This document shows, one piece after another, positions 16,700-26,508 of a stretch of DNA of 64,000 nt (positions within the stretch are counted from its first letter, which is position 1; every line of letters begins with the position of its first letter). Made by a program: the position numbers and the translations under genes. The notes below the pieces were generated by a model. That model was not told the DNA's origin and searched no databases. It was given only the letters and a program-made list of their open reading frames with translations. Source of the stretch: Gammaproteobacteria bacterium (GTDB taxonomy: Bacteria > Pseudomonadota > Gammaproteobacteria > JASBUN01); the NCBI GenBank assembly GCA_030147845.1, contig JASBUN010000016.1:1-64000 (forward strand), read 5' to 3'.

Positions 16700-18988
16700 A
16701 TGCGATTAGGGACGATCGCGTTTTTTTTTGCAGGTGTTTGCCTGCTATTGCAATTTTCGCAATTGCCGTCGCCGTGGTGGGGTGCCGTTCTGCTTCCGGC
16801 TCTTTTGCTGGTGTCGCGCTATCGCAAATTGCGCCTGCCGCTGATGTTTTTATTCGGCCTGTTATGGGCGTCCATGCACGCCAGTATTATGCTGCAGCGC
16901 ACGCTTGCTGCTGACCTCGAAGGTAAAGACATCGTCGTCAACGGCCGTATTGCATCCATTCCGGAACGTCGCCAACACTCGCTACGATTTGAACTCGCGC
17001 CGCTTGGTAGTCCCGACCCGACAGTGTCGGACCGACTGCCGCGCCGCCTGCGTTTGAGTTGGTATGGACGCGCGCCGGCGCTCGAGGCCGACGACGTGTG
17101 GCGTTTAACCGTGCGCTTGAAGCGTCCCAACGGTTTGATGAACCCCGGTGGTTTCGACTACGAAGCGTGGCTGTTCCAGCATGGCATCGGCGCCACCGGC
17201 TACGTGCGCAAGCAGGCCGGGAACCGGCGTTTGCGGCGCGCAATCGGACTTACGCGTTTACGCCAATCGATTGCCGCTGCCATACATCGATCTCTACCGG
17301 GGAGTGCCAACGCCGGTGTTATCGCCGCCCTCGCCGTGGGTGCGCGAAGCGGCATGTCGGCGCCGCAATGGGGCGTACTAACGGCGACCGGAACCAATCA
17401 TCTATTGGCCATATCCGGTTTGCATATCGGCTTAGTCGCTGGTCTGGTGTTGCTGTTGACGCGGAGGTTGTGGGCACAGTCAACACGGCTCACGAACCGC
17501 TTCGCAGCGCCGCGAGCAGGCGCGGTGGCGGCGTTGTTAGCGGCGACGATCTACGCTGCATTGGCTGGTTTCTCGATCCCCACGCAGCGCGCGCTGATAA
17601 TGTTGCTTGTCATCCTGGGCGCACAGATTACGCGGCGTCACAATCAACCGAGCAGATCCCTGGCCATGGCGCTGGCAGGCGTGCTGATTTTGGATCCGCT
17701 GGCGGTGTTGGCGCCCGGTTTCTGGCTGTCATTCGCTGCGGTGGCGACCATCTTATTCGGTATGAGTGGTCGCCTGACGGTGACCGGCCTGTGGTGGCGC
17801 TGGGGACGCGTGCAGTGGTTGGTGGCATTGGCGCTGTTACCGCTGAGTCTACTGTTTTTCCAGCGCGTATCGCTGGTTGCGCCGTTAGCCAACTTGTTGG
17901 CCGTGCCTTGGGTGAGTCTGTTGGTGGTACCGCTGGTACTGGTTGCAACAATCTGCCTGGCGGTCTATCCGCCCTTGGCTGCCGCGCTGTTGCACGTCGC
18001 CGACGCCTTGATAAGCGCCATGTGGGCGCTCCTGCACGCCATGGCGGCGTGGCCGTTGGCACAATATGTACACGCTGCGCCGGCGCCTTGGGCACTCGCG
18101 GCAGCGCTGTTGGGCGCGGCGCTGTGGGCGGCGCCGCGGGGACTGCCGGGCCGCGGCGTAGCACTACTGTTGCTGTTACCGTCGCTATTGACGCGCCCGC
18201 CGTCGTTGATGCACGGCCGCGCCTATTTCACGTTATTGGATGTCGGCGAAGGGCTGTCAGCGGTGATTCAGACGCGCCACCATAGCTTAGTTTTCGACAC
18301 CGGCCCACGCCACAGCGCACGCTTCGATACCGGCTCCGCGGTGGTGATTCCCTTTCTGCGTGCGCGCGGCATTACGCAAGTCGACCGCTTGATCGTGAGT
18401 CATAGCGATAACGATCACCGTGGCGGCGCTGATGCCGTACTGGCGCAGATTGCGGTCGCGGATGTCTGGAGCGGCGTGCCCGAATCGATGCCTGGCCGGG
18501 CGCCGGTGGCGTGCCGTCAAGGGCAGCAGTGGCAATGGGATGGTGTGCGTTTTCAGATATTGAATCCGCCTGCTATAAATCCGCTCAAGACCAACAACCG
18601 CTCGTGTGTGCTGCGAGTTGACGCCGGCGGCGACAGCGTGTTGTTGACCGGCGATATCGAGCGCGACGCCGAGCGCCGCTTGCTGCGCGAGCAGCGACCG
18701 CTCCTGGCGGCATCCATTCTGGTGGTTCCGCACCACGGCAGCGCAACCTCATCCAGCGCCGCGTTCATCGATGCGGTCCGGCCCCACTACGCACTGGTGC
18801 CGGCCGGCTACCGTAACCGCTTCGGTTTTCCCAAAGCGGTGGTGGTGAAACGCTACCTGGAGCGAGGGATTACGCTGCTCGACTCGTCCCGCGAGGGCGC
18901 AATATCGTTTGTACTCGGCTCCGGCGCCGCGGATATCACCGCGCACAGCTACCGTCGCAGCGAAGGCCGCTTCTGGAATCGCAGATGA
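16700..18988 (+). CDS. comEC: ComEC/Rec2 DNA-uptake channel
   Basis: Inner-membrane protein that passes transforming single-stranded DNA to the cytoplasm. The 762-residue product shows three N-terminal helices, a DUF4131 domain (about 40-175), the competence domain with many helices starting at GVIAALAVGARSG (about 205-490), and a C-terminal metallo-beta-lactamase domain (about 515-750) with HSDNDHRGG and VPHHGSATSSS metal motifs. All parts are intact. Codons 8-10 are a run of nine T (16721-16729), unusual in this GC-rich DNA and a potential slippage site. Confidence 0.93.
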   Translation: MRLGTIAFFFAGVCLLLQFSQLPSPWWGAVLLPALLLVSRYRKLRLPLMFLFGLLWASMHASIMLQRTLAADLEGKDIVVNGRIASIPERRQHSLRFELAPLGSPDPTVSDRLPRRLRLSWYGRAPALEADDVWRLTVRLKRPNGLMNPGGFDYEAWLFQHGIGATGYVRKQAGNRRLRRAIGLTRLRQSIAAAIHRSLPGSANAGVIAALAVGARSGMSAPQWGVLTATGTNHLLAISGLHIGLVAGLVLLLTRRLWAQSTRLTNRFAAPRAGAVAALLAATIYAALAGFSIPTQRALIMLLVILGAQITRRHNQPSRSLAMALAGVLILDPLAVLAPGFWLSFAAVATILFGMSGRLTVTGLWWRWGRVQWLVALALLPLSLLFFQRVSLVAPLANLLAVPWVSLLVVPLVLVATICLAVYPPLAAALLHVADALISAMWALLHAMAAWPLAQYVHAAPAPWALAAALLGAALWAAPRGLPGRGVALLLLLPSLLTRPPSLMHGRAYFTLLDVGEGLSAVIQTRHHSLVFDTGPRHSARFDTGSAVVIPFLRARGITQVDRLIVSHSDNDHRGGADAVLAQIAVADVWSGVPESMPGRAPVACRQGQQWQWDGVRFQILNPPAINPLKTNNRSCVLRVDAGGDSVLLTGDIERDAERRLLREQRPLLAASILVVPHHGSATSSSAAFIDAVRPHYALVPAGYRNRFGFPKAVVVKRYLERGITLLDSSREGAISFVLGSGAADITAHSYRRSEGRFWNRR

Positions 18989-19100
18989 AATGGCACACAA
19001 CACTATCGGCCCTTCCAGCCACACCCGAATTTCCAGTATGATTGGTGGCTTAGGACGTATACCATTCGAGAAACACTAGCAATTCAGGATTGGATGAACT

Positions 19101-19739
19101 GTGTGGGAGATCGTTGTTTCCGGTGGCTGGCTGATGGTGCCCATCATCGCCTGTTCTGTGGCCGCATTGGGCATCATCGTCGAACGATTGTGGGCGTTGC
19201 AGCGTCGGCGCGTCATTCCCAAACACCTGGTGGCGCAAGTCTGGCACTGGGAGCGAAATAACCAACTGGACAAAGAACGTTTACGCGCGCTACGCAACGG
19301 TTCGGCGCTCGGCAAGGTGTTAGCCGCCGGTATTTCCAATCGTGACAAAGAGCGCGAAGTCATGAGAGAGGCGATCGAGGAAACCGGTCGTCATGAGGTC
19401 CATGCGCTTGAGCGTTATTTGAACACCCTCGGTACTATCGCCGCCATCAGTCCATTGTTGGGGCTGCTCGGAACGGTGTTCGGTATGATCGAAGTTTTCA
19501 CCAATCTCGCTGCGCACGATACAGGTAATGTGGGCAATTTGGCCGGCGGCATCTCGCAGGCGTTGATTACCACCGCAGCCGGCTTGGTGGTGGCCATTCC
19601 CAGTTTGATGTTCTACCGCTATTTTCGCGGCCGCATCGACGAACTGGTGGTGTATATGGAGCAGGAAGCGATCAAATTGGTGGATGTCATGCATGGCAAA
19701 CGTGGCAAGGAGAGCCTCAGCGAGGATCAGCCGGAATGA
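19101..19739 (+). CDS. exbB: MotA/TolQ/ExbB proton channel family protein
   Basis: Begins with GTG at 19101 (WEIVVSGGWLMVPIIACSV). Product of 212 residues with three membrane helices at about 9-30, 110-135 and 155-175, and the family block LGTIAAISPLLGLLGTVFGMIEVF. Such proteins form a pentameric channel that energises TonB- or Tol-type partners using proton motive force. Located next to lpxK, this ExbB2-like copy is a common envelope gene with uncertain client. Overlaps exbD by 4 bases. Confidence 0.9.
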   Translation: MWEIVVSGGWLMVPIIACSVAALGIIVERLWALQRRRVIPKHLVAQVWHWERNNQLDKERLRALRNGSALGKVLAAGISNRDKEREVMREAIEETGRHEVHALERYLNTLGTIAAISPLLGLLGTVFGMIEVFTNLAAHDTGNVGNLAGGISQALITTAAGLVVAIPSLMFYRYFRGRIDELVVYMEQEAIKLVDVMHGKRGKESLSEDQPE

Positions 19740-20161
19740 ATTTGCGTCGTCAGCGCGGCGAGGAGCCGGAAGTCAATCTGGCACCATTGATCGATGTGGT
19801 GTTCTTGCTACTGATTTTTTTTATGGTGTCGACGACCTTCAAACACGAAGCTGAACTGAAGGTGGACCTGCCGCAAGCCTCGGCCAAACCCGAGGATATG
19901 AAACGCAACCAGCTCGAAGTGGTCATCGATGCGCAAGGGCACTATTTCATCAATGACAAGATGCTGGTCAACAATCGCCTGAATACATTGAAACGCGCCA
20001 TCGCATTGGAAGCCAAGGGCAATACAAAATTGCCGCTGGTGATTCGCGCCGATGGCAAGACGCCGCACCAAGCGGTGGTGACCGCGATGGATGCCGCTGC
20101 GCAGCTTGGCATCGTGCATTTATCGATTGCCACGGTTCGGGCCGCGGCAAATAACGAATAG
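19736..20161 (+). CDS. exbD: ExbD/TolR family protein
   Basis: A 141-residue single-pass protein paired with ExbB. The membrane helix (about 15-37) contains the essential Asp in the block LAPLIDVVFLLLIFFMVSTTF-type sequence (Asp about 21); the rest is a periplasmic domain. The 4-base overlap with exbB supports a 1:1 complex. Confidence 0.92.
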   Translation: MNLRRQRGEEPEVNLAPLIDVVFLLLIFFMVSTTFKHEAELKVDLPQASAKPEDMKRNQLEVVIDAQGHYFINDKMLVNNRLNTLKRAIALEAKGNTKLPLVIRADGKTPHQAVVTAMDAAAQLGIVHLSIATVRAAANNE

Positions 20162-20232
20162 TATATGGCCAGCTGCCACGTTGGTCGTCGCCGGTTCAAT
20201 CCGCTCGTTTATCAGATACCATCCGCGCTCGC

Positions 20233-21255
20233 ATGAACCTGGAAAATTATTGGTATAAAAAGCATCCGCTGGCATTGTTGTTGGCGCCGCTTGGCTGGCT
20301 CTACTGTCTGGCTACGGTGTTGCGACGCAAGGCCTTCCTGGGTGGAGTACTACCGATGCACCAATTCCCTGTGCCGGTAATCGTGGTCGGTAATATCACC
20401 GTCGGCGGCACGGGTAAGACGCCGTTGGTCGTTTGGTTGGTCGAGCAATTGCGAAGCGCGGGTTACAAGCCTGGCGTCGTCAGTCGGGGCTACGGCGGTA
20501 AGGCACACAGTTGGCCGCAACAAGTGCGCGCGGATAGTGATCCCGCCATGGTTGGGGACGAGCCGGTGCTTTTGGCGCAGCGCTGTGGTTGCCCGGTCGC
20601 GGTGGCTCCCGCGCGTAGTAGCGCGGTACGTGCGTTAATTGAACACGGCGGTTGCGACGCGATTGTCTCGGATGACGGGCTACAACACTACGCCATGGGG
20701 CGGGTTATGGAACTGGCCGTCATTGACGGCATGCGCCGCCTTGGCAATGGGCGCTGTCTGCCGGCCGGACCGTTGCGCGAGCCGCGCCGCCGCTTGCGCG
20801 ACGTCGATTTTGTCGTCTGTAACGGCTTGGCTGGACGTATGGAATACGCCATGAAACTTACCGGCGAGATTGCATGCGACTTGAATGATGAGCAACGCAC
20901 GTGCACACTGCAATCGCTACGCGGTCAGTCTGTGCATGCGGTTGCCGGAATCGGCAACCCGGGGCGATTTTTCAGCTATTTGCGCGGATTCGGCATACGG
21001 GTGGTCGAACACGACTTCCCCGATCATCACGATTTTACCGCCGCCGACCTGCGTTTCGAGCCTGATCTGCCGGTGCTGATGACCGAGAAAGATGCCGTTA
21101 AGTGTCGGCGGCTTGAAGTTAAGAATAGCTGGGTGGTGCCCGTGAGCGCGAGGCTGGATGAACGCCTGGCACCGCGTATATTGGCACTGCTTCAGGAACG
21201 AATCGATGCTGGGCGCATGTCGTCAGCTGCTTCCATTGATACGACGGAGCGCTGA
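20233..21255 (+). CDS. lpxK: Tetraacyldisaccharide 4'-kinase LpxK
   Basis: Phosphorylates the 4' position of the lipid A disaccharide precursor. The 340-residue product has an N-terminal membrane-associated helix ([19 protein letters not shown]), Walker [12 protein letters not shown] (about 54-64), the block VSRGYGGK, and Asp-containing SDDGLQHY. MsbA is not adjacent, unlike in many enterobacteria. Confidence 0.94.
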   Translation: MNLENYWYKKHPLALLLAPLGWLYCLATVLRRKAFLGGVLPMHQFPVPVIVVGNITVGGTGKTPLVVWLVEQLRSAGYKPGVVSRGYGGKAHSWPQQVRADSDPAMVGDEPVLLAQRCGCPVAVAPARSSAVRALIEHGGCDAIVSDDGLQHYAMGRVMELAVIDGMRRLGNGRCLPAGPLREPRRRLRDVDFVVCNGLAGRMEYAMKLTGEIACDLNDEQRTCTLQSLRGQSVHAVAGIGNPGRFFSYLRGFGIRVVEHDFPDHHDFTAADLRFEPDLPVLMTEKDAVKCRRLEVKNSWVVPVSARLDERLAPRILALLQERIDAGRMSSAASIDTTER

Positions 21256-21298
21256 AACGTCGGGGCAGCGCCGCAAATTATTTTCTCGAGGTTGTGTT

Positions 21299-21481
21299 AT
21301 GGATACCAAATTGCTGGATATTCTCGCCTGTCCGCTCTGTAAGGGCGCTTTGGTGTACGACAAGTCATCGCAGGAATTGATATGTAAGGTCGATCGATTG
21401 GCCTACCCGATTCGCGACGGCATTCCGGTGATGTTGGAAGATGAAGCACGACAGTTAGCGCCGGACGAGGAGGTCAGGTAG
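21299..21481 (+). CDS. ycaR: Trm112 family small protein (YcaR-like)
   Basis: A 60-residue protein starting at ATG 21299 with GAGG about 9 bases upstream; the frame open from 21158 is the tail overlap with lpxK. It begins [16 protein letters not shown] and continues with [11 protein letters not shown], the family hallmark. Two N-terminal cysteines (CPLC) and one later Cys (ICK). Trm112-like proteins activate methyltransferases in eukaryotes and some bacteria; the bacterial role is not settled. Lies between lpxK and kdsB as in many gammaproteobacteria. Confidence 0.93.
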   Translation: MDTKLLDILACPLCKGALVYDKSSQELICKVDRLAYPIRDGIPVMLEDEARQLAPDEEVR

Positions 21482-21517
21482 CTGCGTGCTTAGGCCCGTA
21501 AACGCGCCGGTGAACCC

Positions 21518-22294
21518 ATGAGTTTGCGTGTGTCCTTCAAGGTGGCCATTCCGGCACGCTACGCCTCCACTCGGCTGCCAGGTAAGCCACTACGCCTTCT
21601 CGGCGGCTGTCCGATGATCGAGCATGTATACCGACGCGCGATCGAAAGCGGCGCTGAGGAAGTCGTTATCGCTACCGATGATCAGAACGTGCGTATAGCC
21701 GCCGAAGGGTTTGGCGCACAGGTGTGCATGACCTCGGTCGAGCACCTATCAGGCACGGATCGGTTGGCTGAAGTGGCGCAGATCCGCCAATGGTCGAGTG
21801 ATACGTTGGTCGTAAATTTGCAGGGCGACGAACCGCTCATGGACCCGCAACTGATACGTGCGGTGGCGGAGGATCTGGCGGCTCACGAGGATGCCCAGTT
21901 AGCGACGTTGTGCACCCCGATTCGTAGCTCTAACGAGCTCTTCGATCCTAATGTCGTCAAAGTGATATCCGACGCGCGCGGCTATGCGCTGTACTTCAGT
22001 CGTGCCCCGATTCCGTGGGATCGTTCCGCATTCGGCGACGGCAACGTCCGTTTGCCTGATGATTCGGAACACTTTCGGCATATCGGTTTGTACGCATACC
22101 GCGTCGGCTTTTTGAGGCGCTACGTGCAGATGGGACCATGTTACCTGGAACACGCCGAAGCATTGGAACAACTGCGTGCGCTTTGGAACGGCGCCCGCAT
22201 TCGCGTTGGCTGCACACAGCATCCGCCCGGACATGGCGTCGATACCGAGCAGGATTTGATGCGCGTCGAAAAACTGCTTTCGCGGACGTCCTGA
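21518..22294 (+). CDS. kdsB: 3-deoxy-manno-octulosonate cytidylyltransferase
   Basis: Activates KDO as CMP-KDO for lipopolysaccharide core synthesis. The 258-residue product has the nucleotide-binding start IPARYASTRLPGKPL, the VVNLQGDEP metal site, and the LSGTDRLAEV and HIGLYAYR blocks. Normal length. Confidence 0.95.
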   Translation: MSLRVSFKVAIPARYASTRLPGKPLRLLGGCPMIEHVYRRAIESGAEEVVIATDDQNVRIAAEGFGAQVCMTSVEHLSGTDRLAEVAQIRQWSSDTLVVNLQGDEPLMDPQLIRAVAEDLAAHEDAQLATLCTPIRSSNELFDPNVVKVISDARGYALYFSRAPIPWDRSAFGDGNVRLPDDSEHFRHIGLYAYRVGFLRRYVQMGPCYLEHAEALEQLRALWNGARIRVGCTQHPPGHGVDTEQDLMRVEKLLSRTS

Positions 22295-22301
22295 AGCCCC
22301 G

Positions 22302-22580
22302 CTAGTCTCCAGCCGGATCGTCGACCAGCTCCAGCGCACGAAACGCAGGATGAAGTCCGGCGTGGTCGGTACTTAGCACCGGGACCGTATGCGTTTCGGG
22401 TACCCGTCGAGTGGCGTCGCCAAACTTGTTGCTCTGAATTATGGCGTGACGGATGTCCTTGAGTACCAGCGTCGGTCCGTCATCGAGGATCTCAATAATT
22501 TCGCACAGCAAGTCACCGTGGCGTACCCGAAGCCCGATCATATTGCGTAATTGCGCCAAGTTGATGTCAACACGGGTCAT
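22302..22580 (-). CDS. Unrecognised 92-aa protein
   Basis: Runs opposite to kdsB with a 7-base gap and is divergent from the phosphatase gene. From ATG 22580 it reads MTRVDINLAQLRNMIGLRVR, then a compact beta-rich stretch (RHGDLLCEIIEILDDGPTL-type pattern), then a polar segment rich in Thr/Val. One cysteine, no signal peptide. It looks like a small SH3/PRC-barrel-like or regulatory fold but I cannot name a family. The longer frame to 22679 is not supported. Confidence 0.6.
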   Translation of the reverse strand: MTRVDINLAQLRNMIGLRVRHGDLLCEIIEILDDGPTLVLKDIRHAIIQSNKFGDATRRVPETHTVPVLSTDHAGLHPAFRALELVDDPAGD

Positions 22581-22718
22581 GATTGTTTCGCGGCCGGAAG
22601 ATGTCGCCGTTATACTATGCCGATACGGGCGGCGTAGCCACGCTGCATAGGGCCGCGGAGCATCACGCGACACACGCATACGTCGTCGACGGTCAATAGG
22701 ATTTTAGGGGAGATTTGC

Positions 22719-23195
22719 ATGATTAACGTGTTGTTCGTCTGTATGGGCAATATCTGCCGTTCGCCGACCGCCCAAGGAGCATTCACACGTATGATCGAGC
22801 AGCAGGGCTTGCGCGACCACGTTGCCAGCGATTCAGCCGGCACGCATGCCTACCATGTCGGTGAGCCGCCTGACCCGCGAGCGCAGCGGGTCGCGCTCAA
22901 TCGATCCATTGATATTAGTTCATTGAGCGCGCGGCATGTAGTCGTAGAAGACTTCGAGGATTTCGATTACGTGTTAGCGATGGACCGGCATAACTATGAC
23001 CATTTACAGGCGATGTGCCCGGCGGAACATGCGCATAAATTGTATCTCTTGCTGAGTTTCGCGCCGGAACTGAGGATTGAGGAAGTACCCGATCCCTACT
23101 ATGGCGGTCCGAACGGATTCGAGCGCGTGATGGATTTGATCGAAACCGCTTGCGCCGGTCTTATCCACCAAATTCGAACAGAGCACCATCTCTGA
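22719..23195 (+). CDS. Low molecular weight protein tyrosine phosphatase
   Basis: A 158-residue LMW-PTP. The P-loop is VCMGNICRSP with nucleophile Cys8 and Arg14; the general acid is Asp125 in VPDPYYGG. ATG 22719 follows a good ribosome site (AGGGGAG). It probably dephosphorylates tyrosine kinases or other regulators of envelope polysaccharide, but the client is unknown. In pseudomonads it is followed by murB before rne; murB is absent here. Confidence 0.93.
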   Translation: MINVLFVCMGNICRSPTAQGAFTRMIEQQGLRDHVASDSAGTHAYHVGEPPDPRAQRVALNRSIDISSLSARHVVVEDFEDFDYVLAMDRHNYDHLQAMCPAEHAHKLYLLLSFAPELRIEEVPDPYYGGPNGFERVMDLIETACAGLIHQIRTEHHL

Positions 23196-23236
23196 ACTCC
23201 GGCCGCCAGGCAGCGACGGCCGAAGTTAGAGTTGGT

Positions 23237-26038
23237 CTAGTTGTCGTCTTGCCCGGAAGACGAAGGTTTGGCGTCGCCGGTATTTGGCGTCGGCCGCGAT
23301 GTTGCCGCGGCGGGTGCTGGATTCGGCGGCGCACTCCGCGTCGTGGCGTCGCGATTGGCTGACGTGGTCGTCCCAAACATCTCTGCCTGCGTCGCCGGAA
23401 CGGGCTTGGCAGCATTCGGTTGCGGCGCCTCGGCCGATCGATTGGCGGCCGTCGAACCATCGTTACCGGGGGGCGGTGCAGTCGGCCGGCTGGCGACGGC
23501 TTGAGCTGCCGGATCGTGCGGTTGATGCGCCGGTTGCGGGCTCATTGCCGCCGCGGATGACGTATTGGCTGCGGCCTCCGGTGCTTCCCGCGGCTTTGCC
23601 GCGCTTGGCGTTTGTGGCGTTGTTTCCTGCGCTTTTGTCGCCGCTGGTGTGGCGTCAGCCGCTACCGAGGCCGTTGCCGGGGTCGGTGCTGCCGCTGCCG
23701 TTGCCGTGTTTGCAGGGTCTTGCTTGACGCTGTTATCCACTTGGCGCGGGCGGCGGCTGGTGGTCGCCGGTTCATTCGCGACGGTCGTCGAAGAGACGTG
23801 GTCGTCGCGACTGGCATTAACGGCAGGTCGCGGTTTGGGGGCGGTCTTAGCAGGATTGTCGGTTACGCCGACATTGCCATTTTTGTCGGATTCGCCCGAC
23901 GACTCTTTCGTCGCGGTCGCCTCTGTACTGCTCTTACGCCGCCGTCGCCCACCTCTGCGTCCTCGACGGCTGCCGCGCTGCTGCGGGTTACGGTCGTCAC
24001 GCGCAACGCCGTTCTTGTCTCCCGCCGCTACCGCAGTCGAATCCGCCGGGACCGTACTCGGTACCTCGACGGAGTCGGTTGATGCAGGCACCTCGCGCGA
24101 CGGCGGTGGTGAGGCCGGTTTCGCGCCTGCGGTGGTCTTCTGGCTATGCGATTCCGCCGCCGCTGACCGCGCCGACGCTCGCGATCCCGATTGTGAGGTA
24201 TTTTTGCGCGGGCGGGGATTGCCGCGGCCGGACGTCGTCGCTGAAGCGCGTCCACCGCTACGGTTTCTGGCCTGACTGGTGCGACGGCGTTCGCTATTGC
24301 CCGAATGCGGCACAGGGGTGGCCGAGGGCTGTTCCGGCTTGCGCGTGCCGAATAGGCTGGTCCACAATCGCTTGATGAAGCCACCATCGATATCGTTACG
24401 GTCAACCGCAGCGGCAGCGGGTATGGGCGCCGGCATCGGGGTCGGCGGCGTAATGGTTTTGACGGCCGGCATTTCGGCCGAAGTCTTGGGCGTCACTTTG
24501 CCCGGCACATCGGTGTCTTCGATTTCGCTTTGAATTTCGTAGCTGATCGCGTCCTTTTCGACGTCGTCAGTGCGCAAGCGAGTGACGTTGTAGCGCGGGG
24601 TTTCGTAATTCTCGTCCGGCACCAATACAATCGATACTTTATGGCGAAGCTCAATGTCGTTGACCATCGAGCGCTTTTCGTTGAGCAGGAATGTGGCGAC
24701 CTTGACCGGCAATTGCGCCAACACGCGCGCGGTTTTTTCTTTCATGGCCTCTTCTTCGAGAATCCGCAACACCGACAGCGCCAGTGACTCAACGCCGCGG
24801 ATGGTGCCATGGCCATTGCAGCGAGGACATACGATCTGACTCGATTCACCCAGCGAAGGGCTGAGGCGCTGGCGTGACATTTCCAGCAAACCAAAACGGG
24901 AAATACGCCCAACCTGTACGCGCGCGCGGTCTTGTTTGAGCGCATCGCGCAGGCGATTCTCGACTTCGCGCTGATTGCGCGAGTGTGACATGTCGATGAA
25001 ATCGATCACAATCAATCCACCCAAGTCACGCAGCCGTAATTGCCGTCCGATTTCCTCGGCTGCTTCGACATTGGTGTTGAGTGCGGTTTCCTCGATATCC
25101 GCGCCCTTGGTGGCACGCGCCGAGTTGATGTCAATCGACACCAAGGCTTCGGTGTGATCGATAACGATGGAGCCGCCGGAAGGCAGGCTGACATCGCGAT
25201 TGAAGGCAGATTCAATCTGGCTTTCGATCTGGTAACGAGTGAACAGCGGCACCGGATCTTTGTACAGCTTCAGCTTTTGTTGGTTGTGCGGCATCACTTG
25301 TTGGACAAATTCCTGAGCCTGTTTGTAAACAGCCTCATCGTCCATCACGATTTCGCCGACATCACTACGTAGATAATCGCGCAGGGCGCGGATAATGACG
25401 TTGCTTTCCTGGTAAATCAAGAACGGCGCACGGCGTTCTTTGGAGGCGGCTTCGACCGCGTTCCAAAGGTGCAACAGGTAGTCGAGGTCCCATTGCAGTT
25501 CCTCAAGTGAGCGCCCGACACCGGCGGTACGCACGATTAAACCCATGTCTTCCGGAATGTCGAGGCCGGCCATGGCCTCGCGGACTTCGTTACGGTCGTC
25601 GCCTTCAATGCGACGCGAAACCCCACCGGCACGCGGGTTATTTGGCATGAGTACGAGGAATCGACCTGCCAGGCTGATGAAGGTCGTAAGAGCGGCGCCT
25701 TTGTTGCCACGCTCTTCCTTTTCCACCTGCACGACGATTTCCTGGCCTTCTTGCACGACGTCTTTGATGTTGACGCGCGCGCCGCCAGAGGTCGTTTCCG
25801 TGCGGAAATAACTGCGGGATATTTCTTTCAGCGGCAGAAAGCCATGACGGTCCGCGCCATAGTCGACGAACGCGGCTTCCAAGCTAGGTTCTACGCGGGT
25901 AATTTTCCCCTTGTAGATATTTGATTTTTTCTGCTCCCGGCCGGGGGTCTCGATATCGAGATCATACAGTCGCTGGCCGTCCACCATCGCTACACGCAAC
26001 TCTTCCGGCTGAGTCGCGTTGATCAGCATTCTTTTCAT
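23237..26038 (-). CDS. rne: Ribonuclease E
   Basis: Endonuclease that initiates mRNA decay and rRNA/tRNA processing and scaffolds the degradosome at the inner membrane. The 933-residue product begins [17 protein letters not shown]. Order: S1 domain (about 35-120), RNase H-like and 5' sensor regions, DNase I-like site with Asp in [12 protein letters not shown] and IVIDFIDM, Zn-link CPRCNGHGT (about 404-412). From about residue 510 the protein is disordered: proline/alanine-rich with an arginine-rich RNA-binding block ([18 protein letters not shown], about 690-710). The C-terminal half carries the least conserved, repeat-like Ala/Pro/Thr sequence. Confidence 0.95.
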   Translation of the reverse strand: MKRMLINATQPEELRVAMVDGQRLYDLDIETPGREQKKSNIYKGKITRVEPSLEAAFVDYGADRHGFLPLKEISRSYFRTETTSGGARVNIKDVVQEGQEIVVQVEKEERGNKGAALTTFISLAGRFLVLMPNNPRAGGVSRRIEGDDRNEVREAMAGLDIPEDMGLIVRTAGVGRSLEELQWDLDYLLHLWNAVEAASKERRAPFLIYQESNVIIRALRDYLRSDVGEIVMDDEAVYKQAQEFVQQVMPHNQQKLKLYKDPVPLFTRYQIESQIESAFNRDVSLPSGGSIVIDHTEALVSIDINSARATKGADIEETALNTNVEAAEEIGRQLRLRDLGGLIVIDFIDMSHSRNQREVENRLRDALKQDRARVQVGRISRFGLLEMSRQRLSPSLGESSQIVCPRCNGHGTIRGVESLALSVLRILEEEAMKEKTARVLAQLPVKVATFLLNEKRSMVNDIELRHKVSIVLVPDENYETPRYNVTRLRTDDVEKDAISYEIQSEIEDTDVPGKVTPKTSAEMPAVKTITPPTPMPAPIPAAAAVDRNDIDGGFIKRLWTSLFGTRKPEQPSATPVPHSGNSERRRTSQARNRSGGRASATTSGRGNPRPRKNTSQSGSRASARSAAAESHSQKTTAGAKPASPPPSREVPASTDSVEVPSTVPADSTAVAAGDKNGVARDDRNPQQRGSRRGRRGGRRRRKSSTEATATKESSGESDKNGNVGVTDNPAKTAPKPRPAVNASRDDHVSSTTVANEPATTSRRPRQVDNSVKQDPANTATAAAAPTPATASVAADATPAATKAQETTPQTPSAAKPREAPEAAANTSSAAAMSPQPAHQPHDPAAQAVASRPTAPPPGNDGSTAANRSAEAPQPNAAKPVPATQAEMFGTTTSANRDATTRSAPPNPAPAAATSRPTPNTGDAKPSSSGQDDN

Positions 26039-26508
26039 GTTCCAATTCTCTAAGGCGCTCTACCATGAGGCATACCCGTGCGCCACTGAGCCGGAACCAG
26101 GTTGTACGTCTTGGTCGCCCGGCGGTGCACTGGAATGATCCAGTCTTCCGCGGACGCTTCGGAATTCTTCCGGCCCGGGGCGGGTCTGCCCATGGGAGCG
26201 CGCGCTGGCGCATCACCCTGCATGTGCTTAAAGGGTCGGGTGACGTCAAAACCCTGTCGTATCGCCAACGCCATTTGTGGCGTTGACTGGTAACCGTTCT
26301 CAACCGCTTGTTTCGTCAAGTACCCTTGTTCACTTGGGACGTTGTCCCGCGTACCGCGACAATTCCGGTCGGTATATCGGTGAATTGACTATAACAGCCT
26401 TATTGAAGCGCTTCAATTGCGGCGACATATGGCCCTATGGCGCACTGTTCGGCCACGCTCGCCGGTGGCCGATACTTTTGCCGCGTCGGTGTTGGTATCA
26501 TTAGCACT
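26039..26508. promoter_or_regulatory. 470-base divergent rne/rluC region with hairpins; probable rne leader
   Basis: No supported gene. On the rne (minus) side this is a long leader. It contains a perfect 8-bp hairpin CAACGCCA/TGGCGTTG with a 4-base TTTG loop (26266-26285) and a second, TTGTC/GACAA (26342-26346 with 26358-26362) with an inner GCG/CGC. In E. coli, rne autoregulates through stem-loops in a leader of about 360 bases; the same is likely here by analogy. The rluC promoter lies in the right half. No clear -35/-10 pair stands out. Confidence 0.55.

Noticed and set aside
17059-18285. 408-residue open frame in another frame inside comEC
   Set aside because: Arg/Gly-rich shadow of the GC-rich comEC gene, which has full domain structure in its own frame.
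24028-24405. Arg-rich open frames overlapping the rne 3' half
   Set aside because: Translation of low-complexity scaffold DNA in other frames; no independent support.
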